Part shown: positions 55,424 to 63,831 of the stretch, piece after piece | How the letters are laid out: each line of letters starts with the position of its first letter | Position numbering within the stretch: the first letter of the stretch is position 1 | From: Algoriphagus yeomjeoni | GTDB taxonomy: Bacteria; Bacteroidota; Bacteroidia; Cytophagales; Cyclobacteriaceae | Assembly: GCF_003259505.1 (NCBI RefSeq) | Contig: NZ_QLLK01000005.1 | Coordinates: 62,001 to 126,000, forward strand | Direction of reading: 5' to 3' | Length of the DNA stretch: 64,000 bases | Program-made: the position numbers and the translations under genes | The notes under the pieces: model-generated | Told to the model about the DNA's origin: nothing | The model's database searches: none | The model's input: only the letters and a program-made list of their open reading frames with translations

Positions 55424-56371
55424 GTCTATTTTTATGGAATTGAAAAATTGATTCCCCATTTTTTGGTAGATGCTATCTGAAAGTGGATTAGCCGGGTAAG
55501 AGAACCGGGCATAATAAAGCTGGTTTACGCTGTCTAATAGAAGTTTATCTTTAAAAGTCATCATGTTTATGCTGTCTTCCGAATGGTTTTCTAAAATAGC
55601 GTTAGGATGATTTGGAGTCCAATTGATTATAATGTTCGTTAGTCCTTGATTGAAAAGAAAATCCACAGACCAATTTTCTAACATTAAAGTATCTAGATAG
55701 ACTTCATTTAAATTCCATATAATAAATTCGATTTTTTTCTTTTTCACTGTATATCCTAAGAACGTATCATGATCATAAAGCAGGTAGTTTGCTTTTGGTT
55801 TTTCAGGAAAAAAAGCTGAGACGTTATTAAATAATTCGTATGATTCTTCTTGATTAAGCATTGAATCGATTTTACATTCCCAGTAGATCTGCATTACCTC
55901 ATTCAGACTATGGTTTGATTCAAAGTCATATTTTTTTTGTAAAAAACTTAACCTTTTTCGATAGCGAGATAATTCAGAGTGGATCTTACTTTCACCATAG
56001 TTGTTAGTTTTTATTTTTTTATTTAGCTCTTTTGCCATTGACTTGGCTAACTTAACATGATATGATTCATGAGTAAACAATTCTTCTGAACTTACTAACC
56101 CTGCTCTATACCAAGATTGATGACGGTCAATAAATGCTTTGACTTCAAGGGTTTCATTCTTTTGGAGAACTAGCCCAACGCTTACTTCTGCATCCATACC
56201 TGTCCAAATCTCTTGAAAACTTAGAAAATCACTCATTTCTAACTCGGAAGAATCGTCTAGTATTCTATACCTTTCTACAGAAGCATCTTTATTTTTTCTG
56301 TAATAATCATATAGCGCAGCGCTGTATGCAAACAAAAATAGAATTCCTAGAATTTTGTACAGCCTTTTCAT
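55415..56371 (-). CDS. Membrane-anchored DUF922-like HExxH protein
   Basis: The 318-residue protein has an N-terminal membrane anchor or signal (residues 5-22). A DUF922-like pattern follows: LFTHESYHVKLAKSMAKELN (HExxH at 101-105) and, 45 residues on, YDFESNHSLNEVMQIYWECK. In DUF922 proteins the motifs are HEQxHF and YDxETxHGxN. So a zinc protease fold is likely, while activity is unproven. The C-terminal ~150 residues are not recognised. It overlaps the small membrane gene by 4 nt (ATGA) and is last of the fic operon. Codon use is AT-rich compared with thrC. Confidence 0.65.
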   Translation of the reverse strand: MKRLYKILGILFLFAYSAALYDYYRKNKDASVERYRILDDSSELEMSDFLSFQEIWTGMDAEVSVGLVLQKNETLEVKAFIDRHQSWYRAGLVSSEELFTHESYHVKLAKSMAKELNKKIKTNNYGESKIHSELSRYRKRLSFLQKKYDFESNHSLNEVMQIYWECKIDSMLNQEESYELFNNVSAFFPEKPKANYLLYDHDTFLGYTVKKKKIEFIIWNLNEVYLDTLMLENWSVDFLFNQGLTNIIINWTPNHPNAILENHSEDSINMMTFKDKLLLDSVNQLYYARFSYPANPLSDSIYQKMGNQFFNSIKIDSK

Positions 56372-56769
56372 TTTTTCTTAAGAAAAGAATAAAATGTGTA
56401 AGGTAATGAGAATGCTATTTCTGATATGAATACCCAAATCATTATAGCGGTAATTAGATTAGATGTACTGCCAATTTTATGAAACAAGCCATTTAATTTT
56501 AGAAAAATGTATAATAATATAAATATTATTAATGCTAGCATAAGGTCTTGGATTATTCTACCAATGAAGTGATTCATTTTATCATGATCTTTTAAATAGA
56601 AATAATGCATTAGAGGAATTGGTATTATGAAAATAATGGAGTGATATAAAGAAAGGGAGGTATGTAACTTTACTATTTGGTAAGTAAAATACATTGAAAT
56701 AGTTAGGAGACTTATAAAGAGAATCGTAGTAATGTTTTTCTTTGAGAAAGTTTTCATGATAGAAGGCAT
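56368..56769 (-). CDS. Four-helix membrane protein of unknown function
   Basis: The 133-residue protein has four hydrophobic segments (about 14-35, 42-58, 68-90 and 100-126) with a short polar loop (KDHDKMNHFIG) between the second and third. No family is recognised. An internal ATG at 56757 gives a slightly shorter start. It lies 5 nt after the fic stop and overlaps the HExxH gene by 4 nt, so the three are almost certainly one operon. The sequence is AT-rich. Confidence 0.6.
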   Translation of the reverse strand: MPSIMKTFSKKNITTILFISLLTISMYFTYQIVKLHTSLSLYHSIIFIIPIPLMHYFYLKDHDKMNHFIGRIIQDLMLALIIFILLYIFLKLNGLFHKIGSTSNLITAIMIWVFISEIAFSLPYTFYSFLKKK

Positions 56770-56774
56770 GTCTG

Positions 56775-57734
56775 TTATTTTTTTGTTGATAGAAAATACC
56801 TCATCTGATTTCCTTTTCCTTCAGCCAGAATTAGACTTGCTTCTACTGCCTTTTTCAAATCACGACTGGTAGCAGAGGAAATAGTTTTGAAGACATCCAT
56901 GTAGTCCTTTCGGCTAAATCCTGTTTTTCCTAAAGAAATAAAGTGCGCGATCCGCTGCTCTGAGGTTAAAGTCTGGCTATTGGTATTAAGTAGGTTGACT
57001 AGAGAATTATCGATGATTCTTAACATGTAATCGATAAAAATTGTTGACGATCCTGATTTATCCCTTTTGGCTAATGCTTCGTAATACTCATCCTGAGTTT
57101 GACTGATCAGCGTTTCAAAGGGAAGGAATTCAAAAAGAGGATACCTTTCTTTGAGAATTACCGTTTGCCACAGCCTTCCCATTCTACCGTTTCCATCCAG
57201 AAAGGGATGAATAAATTCCATTTCGTAGTGAAATACACAGCTTTTGATCAAAGCAAGTTCGTCATCTTTTTTCAGGTAAGTGAAAAGATCCTTCATGAGT
57301 CCAGGGACATTTGAGGCTGGCGGTGCCAAATGCGCAACTTGTGATCCTTTTACTACTCCAACCCCGCGATAGCGATAAGTTCCAGGTTGATCAACCAATC
57401 CCTTCATGAGAGTTGCGTGTGCGGATAGGAATGATTTCTCAGAGGAGGCTTTATAGGAGTTTAGAAATTCATAAACTTCTATTGCATTTATGACCTCAGA
57501 AATATCCTTCTGTGGGCCGATAATCTTCTTATTCTCAATTAAGGCAGTTATTTGCTCTTCCGAAAGTGTATTTCCCTCGATCTGAAGAGAGGAGTGGATG
57601 GTTTTGATATTATTTTGCTTGCGAAGCTGAGGTGACTGCTTGTCCAAAAAAAGTGCATTTACCTCTCCGATTTTTTCTGAGATCGAGCTGACCAATTGCA
57701 AGATGGATGGCGTGATATCGTAGGGAGGTTTCAT
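56775..57734 (-). CDS. Fic-domain AMPylase-like protein with C-terminal winged helix
   Basis: The 319-residue protein has the intact Fic active-site motif HPFLDGNGRMGR (176-187), and upstream the inhibitory-helix motif S-x3-E-G (SLQIEGN, 49-55) of class II Fic proteins, which self-inhibit. The last ~60 residues look like a winged helix (GFSRKDYMDVFKTISSATSRDLKKAVEA). Fic enzymes transfer AMP or other nucleotide groups to protein hydroxyls. The ATG at 57734 is preferred because an upstream ATG (57761) lies inside the promoter and palindrome. It leads an operon with a membrane protein and a DUF922-like protein. Confidence 0.9.
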   Translation of the reverse strand: MKPPYDITPSILQLVSSISEKIGEVNALFLDKQSPQLRKQNNIKTIHSSLQIEGNTLSEEQITALIENKKIIGPQKDISEVINAIEVYEFLNSYKASSEKSFLSAHATLMKGLVDQPGTYRYRGVGVVKGSQVAHLAPPASNVPGLMKDLFTYLKKDDELALIKSCVFHYEMEFIHPFLDGNGRMGRLWQTVILKERYPLFEFLPFETLISQTQDEYYEALAKRDKSGSSTIFIDYMLRIIDNSLVNLLNTNSQTLTSEQRIAHFISLGKTGFSRKDYMDVFKTISSATSRDLKKAVEASLILAEGKGNQMRYFLSTKK

Positions 57735-57736
57735 GG

Positions 57737-57760
57737 TGATAGTATCATTTGATACTATCA
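57737..57760. promoter_or_regulatory. 24-bp perfect palindrome, likely fic operator
   Basis: TGATAGTATCA (57737-57747), TT, then TGATACTATCA (57750-57760) form perfect 11-bp arms right before the fic ATG. It overlaps by 2 nt the -7 box and covers the expected transcription start, as an operator should. The Fic winged helix or another regulator could bind it. Confidence 0.65.
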
Positions 57761-57766
57761 AAGATA
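57759..57766 (-). promoter_or_regulatory. Putative fic operon -7 promoter box
   Basis: On the minus strand TATCTTTG matches TAnnTTTG exactly. It runs into the first two bases of the 24-bp palindrome. No clear TTG -33 element was seen at ~19 nt. Confidence 0.5.
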
Positions 57767-57878
57767 TTATTATTGAGATTACAGAGGATATAATCGGATG
57801 ATTAAAGCCGAGAAATAGTGATTAGTCTACTTTGCGAATTCAACAAACAACATCAAACCTGCTTATTTGTAGGTAAAA

Positions 57879-57930
57879 ACTAGCATTGAGGCTACTTCGG
57901 TCTCCCGTCTCCCGTCTTCCAGCCCGTAAA
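57879..57930. repeat. 52-bp dispersed intergenic repeat, copy 2
   Basis: This copy is the same length as 19898-19949, with ACTAGC, then GCTACTTCGGTC at 57891, then CCCGTCTCCCGTCTTCC and GTAAA. It lies in the spacer between the fic operon and the polyprenyl synthase gene, just downstream of the latter. Confidence 0.55.
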
Positions 57931-57977
57931 TCAAGGCGATTTAGATCAAAGACCTATTTGCAAACAAACAATAAAAC

Positions 57978-58952
57978 CTACTTCTTCCTCTCAATCGTAT
58001 AGCTCACCAATCCTTCCAGGGAAGTTTTATATTCCGATTCAGGGAAGGTTTTTAGGATATCAAGAGCTTCTGCGTAGAATCTATCCATGATGGTTTTTGC
58101 GTATTCCAATCCGCCACTTTTCTTCACAAAATCAATAACCTGATTTACTGCTTTCTTGTCTTCGCTTCGGTTTCGGATCAAGTTGATAATTTTCTTTTTC
58201 TCCAACCAATCGGCCTTTGATAAGGCAAAAATCAGCGGAAGGGTCATCTTCTTTTCTTTGATGTCAATCCCAACTGGCTTACCTATTTCATCTTCTCCGT
58301 AGTCAAAAAGATCGTCTTTGATCTGGAATGCCATCCCGACTTTCTCTCCGAATTCCCGCATTTTGGCGATAGTTTCATCACTGCTGTCAGTACTGGAAGC
58401 ACCTACTGCACAGCAGGAAGCCAACAGGCTGGCAGTTTTCTGACGGATGATATCGTAATAAACTTCCTCTGTGATGTCGAGCTTACGTGCTTTAGCGATT
58501 TGCAGCAATTCTCCTTCAGACATTTCTTTAACTGCATTGGAAACGATCTTCAGAAGTTTGAAGTCATTGTTTTCCACACTCAAAAGCAAACCTCTGGAAA
58601 GCAGGTAATCGCCGACAAGAACTGAGATTTTGTTTTTCCAAAGGGCATTGACAGAGAAAAACCCACGACGGTAATTCGCGTCATCCACCACATCGTCGTG
58701 TACAAGCGTCGCAGTATGAAGTAATTCAATTAGCGCAGCGCCACGGTGAGTGGAGTCATTGATTCCACCACAAACTCCAGCAGTCAAAAAAACAAACATT
58801 GGGCGCATCTGCTTGCCTTTGCGCTTGACAATGTAATTGGTTATGTGGTCGAGGAGCTTGACCTTAGATTTCATAGAGGCCCGAAATTTCAGCTCAAACT
58901 GAGCCATTTCATTCTCTATTGGTATTTGTATTTGCTTAAGGTCTGGTTTCAT
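57978..58952 (-). CDS. Polyprenyl (probably octaprenyl-type) diphosphate synthase
   Basis: The 324-residue trans-prenyltransferase has both Asp-rich motifs: LVHDDVVDDANYRRG and FQIKDDLFDYGEDE. RKGKQMRPMFVFLTAG is the usual N-terminal block. It adds isopentenyl diphosphate to allylic chains, making the side chain of menaquinone or the carrier lipid. Chain length cannot be set by eye; residues before the first Asp motif (ELLHTATLVHDD) suggest a long-chain type. It is divergent from the DUF4199 gene. Confidence 0.92.
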   Translation of the reverse strand: MKPDLKQIQIPIENEMAQFELKFRASMKSKVKLLDHITNYIVKRKGKQMRPMFVFLTAGVCGGINDSTHRGAALIELLHTATLVHDDVVDDANYRRGFFSVNALWKNKISVLVGDYLLSRGLLLSVENNDFKLLKIVSNAVKEMSEGELLQIAKARKLDITEEVYYDIIRQKTASLLASCCAVGASSTDSSDETIAKMREFGEKVGMAFQIKDDLFDYGEDEIGKPVGIDIKEKKMTLPLIFALSKADWLEKKKIINLIRNRSEDKKAVNQVIDFVKKSGGLEYAKTIMDRFYAEALDILKTFPESEYKTSLEGLVSYTIERKK

Positions 58953-59099
58953 CCGGTCTTTGATGCCGTAAAAATAATACCCTTTCGCTCATGGGCAAGG
59001 GATTAGAAGGCTAGTAGCAGCAATCAATTAAAAATGGTGCTGATTTTAATTAATTATGTATTTTGTAAGTACGTTTTTGCACCCTAAACCCTGAAGACT

Positions 59100-59576
59100 A
59101 TGAAGAATATTAAAATTGAGATCAAGTGGGCGTTGATATTTGTAATAATGATGCTCGCTTGGATGGCTTTGGAAAAGTCCTTAGGCTACCATGATGAGAA
59201 AATAGCTGATCATCCATTCTTCACTAATTTTGTAGCCATTCCTTCTATCCTTATCTATGTTTTTGCCTTATTGGATAAAAAGAAGAATCATTATTATGGA
59301 TTGATGAGCTATAAGCAAGGTTTTATTACAGGTTTTATCATCACAATAATTGTTGCGATTTTTAGTCCGCTAGCACAATACATAACTATTGAATTCATTA
59401 CACCTGAATATTTTCCTAACGTCATTAACTATGCCGTTAGTTCTGGTGAAATGACCCAGGAAGCAGCTGAAGCTTATTTCAATCTAAAGAGCTACATGAT
59501 ACAGTCTATCATAGGCGCGCTGATAATGGGTACTGTTACCTCGGCAATTGTTGCTATTTTTGTTAAATCAAAGTGA
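59100..59576 (+). CDS. DUF4199-family membrane protein
   Basis: The 158-residue protein has four hydrophobic segments (about 9-25, 44-60, 75-98, 130-156) and the pattern KWALIFVIMMLAWMALEK at the start, typical of DUF4199, a Bacteroidota-specific family of unknown function. Upstream, TACGTTTTTG at 59070-59079 is a loose -7-like box. It is monocistronic, followed by the acyltransferase gene after 89 nt. Confidence 0.85.
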   Translation: MKNIKIEIKWALIFVIMMLAWMALEKSLGYHDEKIADHPFFTNFVAIPSILIYVFALLDKKKNHYYGLMSYKQGFITGFIITIIVAIFSPLAQYITIEFITPEYFPNVINYAVSSGEMTQEAAEAYFNLKSYMIQSIIGALIMGTVTSAIVAIFVKSK

Positions 59577-59665
59577 TGAACTTGATCCTTTCCGCAGCGG
59601 GGTATTTCAGCTAGGAAGGGGCTTTTTCACTATCTTTAAGTTGATTTTTAATAAAAGCCAGTTAC

Positions 59666-61363
59666 TTGGAGGAGAAATATATCAAACATAAGTACGAGCC
59701 AATTCACCCTAGCAAGGACGAATGGCCAGTAGTAAAGCTTGCTAGAGAGCGGAAAGAATTTGTGAAGAAAGTGGCGGATTTGTCTGAGGATAGAATTCTC
59801 AACCTCACGAGCAACAATTCTGATATTCTCAAGGAAGAGTTAGAGACGACTTTATACCGCGAAAAACTGAGGATAAAACAAAATCCTTGGGTAGTTGATC
59901 CGGATGACGATTCGTCTTTTTGGAGTGGAGTAAAATCCTCTTTGGTCCAGATAAGTACTGAAACTGCTAACAATAAAGCCAAGAAATTTCAAGCATATAA
60001 GGGGGTTTTGAATAGCATTACGGCCCGCTATGCGGAAGAGATTGCAAGTAATTTCAAGACTACTCATTATAAATTCACCCGCTCGGTAGTTACTTATGGC
60101 TTTTCTCGACTGCTCAATGCTGCTCGGGTCAAAGGCTTTAAATCCATATTCAGTAATCAGTATACACTTCAGGATAAGATCCAGATTACGGGTCAAACAG
60201 ATCAATTGCGTGATCTAGCTACCAAGGGGACCGTTGTAATGGTGCCTACCCATTTCAGTAATTTGGATAGTATTCTAATTGGATGGGTGATTTCTGTTTT
60301 GGGGTTGCCACCATTTATTTATGGAGCAGGATTGAATCTCTTCAACATCTCCATTTTTGCCTACTTTATGAATTCACTCGGAGCCTACAAAGTGGATCGG
60401 AGGAAAAAGAATCTGATGTACTTGGAGACATTGAAAACCTATTCAAAAGAGGCCATTCAGTTTGGATGTCATTCCTTGTTTTTTCCGGGAGGTACACGAT
60501 CTCGAAGTGGTATGATTGAGTCTAAGTTGAAGCTCGGACTTTTGAGTACGGCGATTGAAGCGCAGCGGGCAAATTTTGAAAATGGCTTAAACGATATCTC
60601 AGGCAAGATTTTCATCGTGCCTGTCACGATCAATTACCACTTTGTGTTGGAAGCACCGAGTTTGATTCGTGATCATTTGAGCATTACAGGACAAGAACGA
60701 TACTATAAAGAGAATGATGAGTTTTCGAATTCTTACAAGATCTCAAAATTCCTCATCAAGTTTTTCACCAAAGGATCTGACATCTCAGTTTCGGTTGGAA
60801 AAGCTATGGATGTACTTGGGAATTATGTTGATGAGGAAGGGAGAAGCTTAGATAAGAACAATCGGGTGATTAATACACGGGATTACTTTATCTCCGATGG
60901 AAAAGTATCTGTGGATAGTCAGCGCGAAGAAGAGTATACCAATATGCTCGGGAAGCGAATAGTGGAGGAGTTTCATAAGATCAATCGTGTGTTTAATTCT
61001 CATTTAGTTGCTTTTGTGGCATTTGAAATGATCAAACAACGAAATAAAAAGCTGGACTTATTCGATCTATTGAGACTTCCAGAGGAAGATATAGCTATTC
61101 CATACGAGGATTTTAGGGAGAGTTGTCAACTGGTTTTGGATAAAATAAATGAGTTGAAGGCACAGGGTCTAATTAATACAGCGCCGCACCTTGCCCTAGA
61201 CCTGGATGAAATCATCAAGCGAGGAATGGATAATGTGGGGATGTACCACGCCAAACGACCAATAATTCAAGATAAAAATGGAAATATAGGTACGGATGAC
61301 ATGAGTCTACTTTATTTTTATCACAATAGATTAACAGGATATGGACTCGAAAAACTCTACTAA
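59666..61363 (+). CDS. PlsB-like glycerol-3-phosphate / lysophosphatidate acyltransferase
   Basis: The 565-residue protein has acyltransferase motif 1 in VPTHFSNLDSIL (HxxxxD) and motif 3-like LFFPGGTRSRSGM (FPxGTRS), with GAYKVDRRKKN as motif 2. The length and the long N-terminal part (about 190 residues) suit a PlsB-type G3P acyltransferase rather than short PlsC. The start must be TTG (59666): an in-frame stop lies at 59642 and there is no ATG before residue ~190. It overlaps gpsA by 23 nt, so substrate synthesis and use are encoded together. Confidence 0.82.
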   Translation: MEEKYIKHKYEPIHPSKDEWPVVKLARERKEFVKKVADLSEDRILNLTSNNSDILKEELETTLYREKLRIKQNPWVVDPDDDSSFWSGVKSSLVQISTETANNKAKKFQAYKGVLNSITARYAEEIASNFKTTHYKFTRSVVTYGFSRLLNAARVKGFKSIFSNQYTLQDKIQITGQTDQLRDLATKGTVVMVPTHFSNLDSILIGWVISVLGLPPFIYGAGLNLFNISIFAYFMNSLGAYKVDRRKKNLMYLETLKTYSKEAIQFGCHSLFFPGGTRSRSGMIESKLKLGLLSTAIEAQRANFENGLNDISGKIFIVPVTINYHFVLEAPSLIRDHLSITGQERYYKENDEFSNSYKISKFLIKFFTKGSDISVSVGKAMDVLGNYVDEEGRSLDKNNRVINTRDYFISDGKVSVDSQREEEYTNMLGKRIVEEFHKINRVFNSHLVAFVAFEMIKQRNKKLDLFDLLRLPEEDIAIPYEDFRESCQLVLDKINELKAQGLINTAPHLALDLDEIIKRGMDNVGMYHAKRPIIQDKNGNIGTDDMSLLYFYHNRLTGYGLEKLY

Positions 61364-62399
61364 GCCAAAGTATATTGGTGTGATCGGGGTTGGCAGCTTT
61401 GGAACGGTGGTAGCCAATATCCTTGCAGCTAAAAACCCTGTGATGGTTTACGCCAGAAAACAGGAAGTGGTAGATGAGATCAATGCTACTCACACGGCGC
61501 AGGGAAGGGCTATGAATGAGAATATAGTAGCATCAAATGATCCAGAGCAACTTTGCCAAAGCTGTGATGTGCTCTTTTTCATGGTCCCCTCATCTGGCTT
61601 TCAGAATGTAGTGAGAATTTTCTCTCCATTTCTTTTCCCATATCATTTGATTATTCATGGGACAAAAGGCCTCTGCCTTAATCTGAAGGAAGGCGAAACA
61701 CTGGAAACGGTCAAGAAAATCAAGAGAAGTCAAATCCTGACCATGAGTGAAGTAATTCTTCAGGAAACCGTAGCTGTAAGAGTTGGATGTTTGGCTGGCC
61801 CAAATCTATCTAAAGAACTTTCTCAAGGTCAGCCTGCTGCAACTGTGATAGCTAGCAAATACAATGAGGTGATCTTGGAAGGGCAGAGTTTATTGAGATC
61901 TGAGAAATTCCAGGTGTATGGGAATTCGGATATTATCGGCGTTGAGATCAGCGGAGTTTTGAAGAATATCATCGCAATTGCCTCTGGCGCCTTGGCTGGT
62001 TTGGGATTAGGAGAAAATGCAAAGGGTCTGCTGATCAGCCGAGGAATGGTGGAAATGATTCACTTAGGCAATGCCCTTGGCGGCAGCATCAAATCTGTGA
62101 TGGGGCTAGCAGGGATTGGCGATCTGGTCACGACATGCAACTCGGTACATTCCAGAAACTTTACGGTAGGCTTTAGATTGGCAAAGGGAGAAACACTAGA
62201 GGAAATTCTAGCTGATATGGAAGAGGTCGCCGAAGGAATCAATACGGTAAGAATTATCAAGGCATTTTTAGAAACAGCGGATCTTCGGGCACCTATAACG
62301 GAGAATCTTTATCGGGTTCTTTTTGAAGATTTGGAGATTGAAGAAGCGCTTCAGTTTTTGATGAAATATCCATTTAATGTGGATGTGGACTTTGTTTAA
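61341..62399 (+). CDS. gpsA: NAD(P)H-dependent glycerol-3-phosphate dehydrogenase
   Basis: GpsA reduces DHAP to sn-glycerol-3-phosphate for phospholipid synthesis. The NAD motif is GVIGVGSFGTVVANILA; later blocks are GPNLSKELSQGQPAA, LKNIIAIASGALAGLGLGEN (catalytic Lys) and GLAGIGDLVTTCNSVHSRNF. The length is 352. The start lies 23 nt inside the acyltransferase frame, so translation is coupled. A bidirectional terminator follows at 62525. Confidence 0.95.
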   Translation: MDSKNSTKPKYIGVIGVGSFGTVVANILAAKNPVMVYARKQEVVDEINATHTAQGRAMNENIVASNDPEQLCQSCDVLFFMVPSSGFQNVVRIFSPFLFPYHLIIHGTKGLCLNLKEGETLETVKKIKRSQILTMSEVILQETVAVRVGCLAGPNLSKELSQGQPAATVIASKYNEVILEGQSLLRSEKFQVYGNSDIIGVEISGVLKNIIAIASGALAGLGLGENAKGLLISRGMVEMIHLGNALGGSIKSVMGLAGIGDLVTTCNSVHSRNFTVGFRLAKGETLEEILADMEEVAEGINTVRIIKAFLETADLRAPITENLYRVLFEDLEIEEALQFLMKYPFNVDVDFV

Positions 62400-62524
62400 G
62401 CTTTTTACTGCTATGGATGCGGATTTTCACGCAGAGAGCGTAAAGTTGTCCTGCTTCTCCAGAAGCTGGACTTGCTGCATTTTTTCGTAATAAGACAGAA
62501 AAATATTCCAGCTATTTAAAAAGT

Positions 62525-62562
62525 AAAAAGCCACTTTTGAGAAATCAAAAGTGGCTTTTTTT
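62525..62562. terminator. Strong bidirectional rho-independent terminator
   Basis: A perfect 16-bp stem (62525-62540 with 62545-62560, loop GAAA) has A and T runs on both sides, so it ends both gpsA and the convergent sugar dehydrogenase. A separate hairpin at 62449-62472, related to the one at 8782, precedes it. Confidence 0.92.
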
Positions 62563-62582
62563 CACAAGAGACTTGTCTGGAA

Positions 62583-63749
62583 TTATCGAATCGGGATCAA
62601 TTTTACCATTAGGCCTGTGCCCTCAGTGATCGCATAGATGTAGCCGTCTGGGCTTTGGGACACCTGGCGAACTCTACCGATATCCTGCAGCATTACTTCT
62701 TGATTTCCAGCAACTGCTCCATTCATATCCACACGGTTGATGTGCATTTTCCTCAAAGCACCGATAAGAATATCGCCTTGCCAAGCTGGATATTTATCGG
62801 AAGTGACCATAGTCATACCTGCAGTAGCAATAGATGGTACATAGTATGTCAAAGGTTGCTCCATTCCTTCTTTTTCCTGAATATCAGAAACAGGCTTGTC
62901 ATCATATCCAATTCCCCAGGTAATTACTGGCCAGCCATAGTTTTTACCTTTTTCAAGCAAGTTCAGCTCATCACCACCTTGAGGACCATGCTCAGTTTCA
63001 TAAAGCCTATTATTTTCCTTGTCGAAATAAAGACCTTGAGGGTTTCTATTACCGTAAGTCCAGATCGAAGCTACAGCCCCTTCCATATCTACAAATGGAT
63101 TGTCAGCTGGTATTGTCCCGTCGTCATTTATGCGGTGAACTTTGCCATGGCCATTTGTCAAATCCTGGGCATTTGTAGGAGTGTTTTGACGCTCTCCGCT
63201 TGAATAGTAAAGGTATCCTTCATTGTCAAATACGATTCGGCTACCGTAGTGACCATTGCTTTTCCAAGCTGGAAGAGATTGGATTAACTCTTCTTGACTG
63301 ACAGCATTATTTCCTTCAAGTTTGAATCTCATGATTGTCGTAGCCGAAGTGCTGTCTTGCATTTGCTTTCCGTAGGAAATGTAGATCCAACCGTTCTCAT
63401 CAAATTTCGGATGAGCTGTAATATCCAATAGTCCGGACTGACCTTTCGTCCAAACTTCTGGAAGGCCTTGTACTTTTTCTCCAGTAAACTTGTCGTCTTG
63501 GAAGATAAGTATCTCACCTTTTTTCTCAGTGACAAGCATTTTGCCATCAGAAAGCCAGGTCATGCCCCATGGATTTTCGAATCCTGTATAAAGCGTATCG
63601 ACATTGATCAACATGGCTTCAGTTTGAACAGCATATGTCTCGTCTATTGGTTCTTCTACAACTTCTTCAGTTTTTGGCGAGCAAGATGCCCAAAATGAAA
63701 CTCCTGCAACCAAGAGCGCAATTGGAAGGTGGTTTTTTATATTTTTCAT
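62583..63749 (-). CDS. PQQ-dependent sugar dehydrogenase-like (Glc/sorbosone) lipoprotein
   Basis: The 388-residue protein has a lipobox (FWASCSP, Cys 23) and the six-bladed glucose/sorbosone dehydrogenase fold: GFENPWGMTWLSDGKMLVTE, GQSGLLDITAHPKFDENGWIYISYG, GSRIVFDNEGYLYYSSG, RNPQGLYFDKENNRLYETEHGPQGGDELNLL. The family includes soluble PQQ glucose dehydrogenase and Hhip-like proteins; many members do not use PQQ, so the cofactor is unproven. It is envelope-bound. A terminator is shared with gpsA. Confidence 0.88.
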   Translation of the reverse strand: MKNIKNHLPIALLVAGVSFWASCSPKTEEVVEEPIDETYAVQTEAMLINVDTLYTGFENPWGMTWLSDGKMLVTEKKGEILIFQDDKFTGEKVQGLPEVWTKGQSGLLDITAHPKFDENGWIYISYGKQMQDSTSATTIMRFKLEGNNAVSQEELIQSLPAWKSNGHYGSRIVFDNEGYLYYSSGERQNTPTNAQDLTNGHGKVHRINDDGTIPADNPFVDMEGAVASIWTYGNRNPQGLYFDKENNRLYETEHGPQGGDELNLLEKGKNYGWPVITWGIGYDDKPVSDIQEKEGMEQPLTYYVPSIATAGMTMVTSDKYPAWQGDILIGALRKMHINRVDMNGAVAGNQEVMLQDIGRVRQVSQSPDGYIYAITEGTGLMVKLIPIR

Positions 63750-63831
63750 AGTCAGTTAATTAATAGTGCAAGATAAAGGACATCTTTCGATTCCTGACAT
63801 TTTTTATATAAAGCGCTTATTTAATACGACT

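Noticed and set aside
62449..62472. Second intrinsic terminator of gpsA
   Set aside because: The hairpin has mismatches and no T-tract; the strong stem at 62525 does the job.
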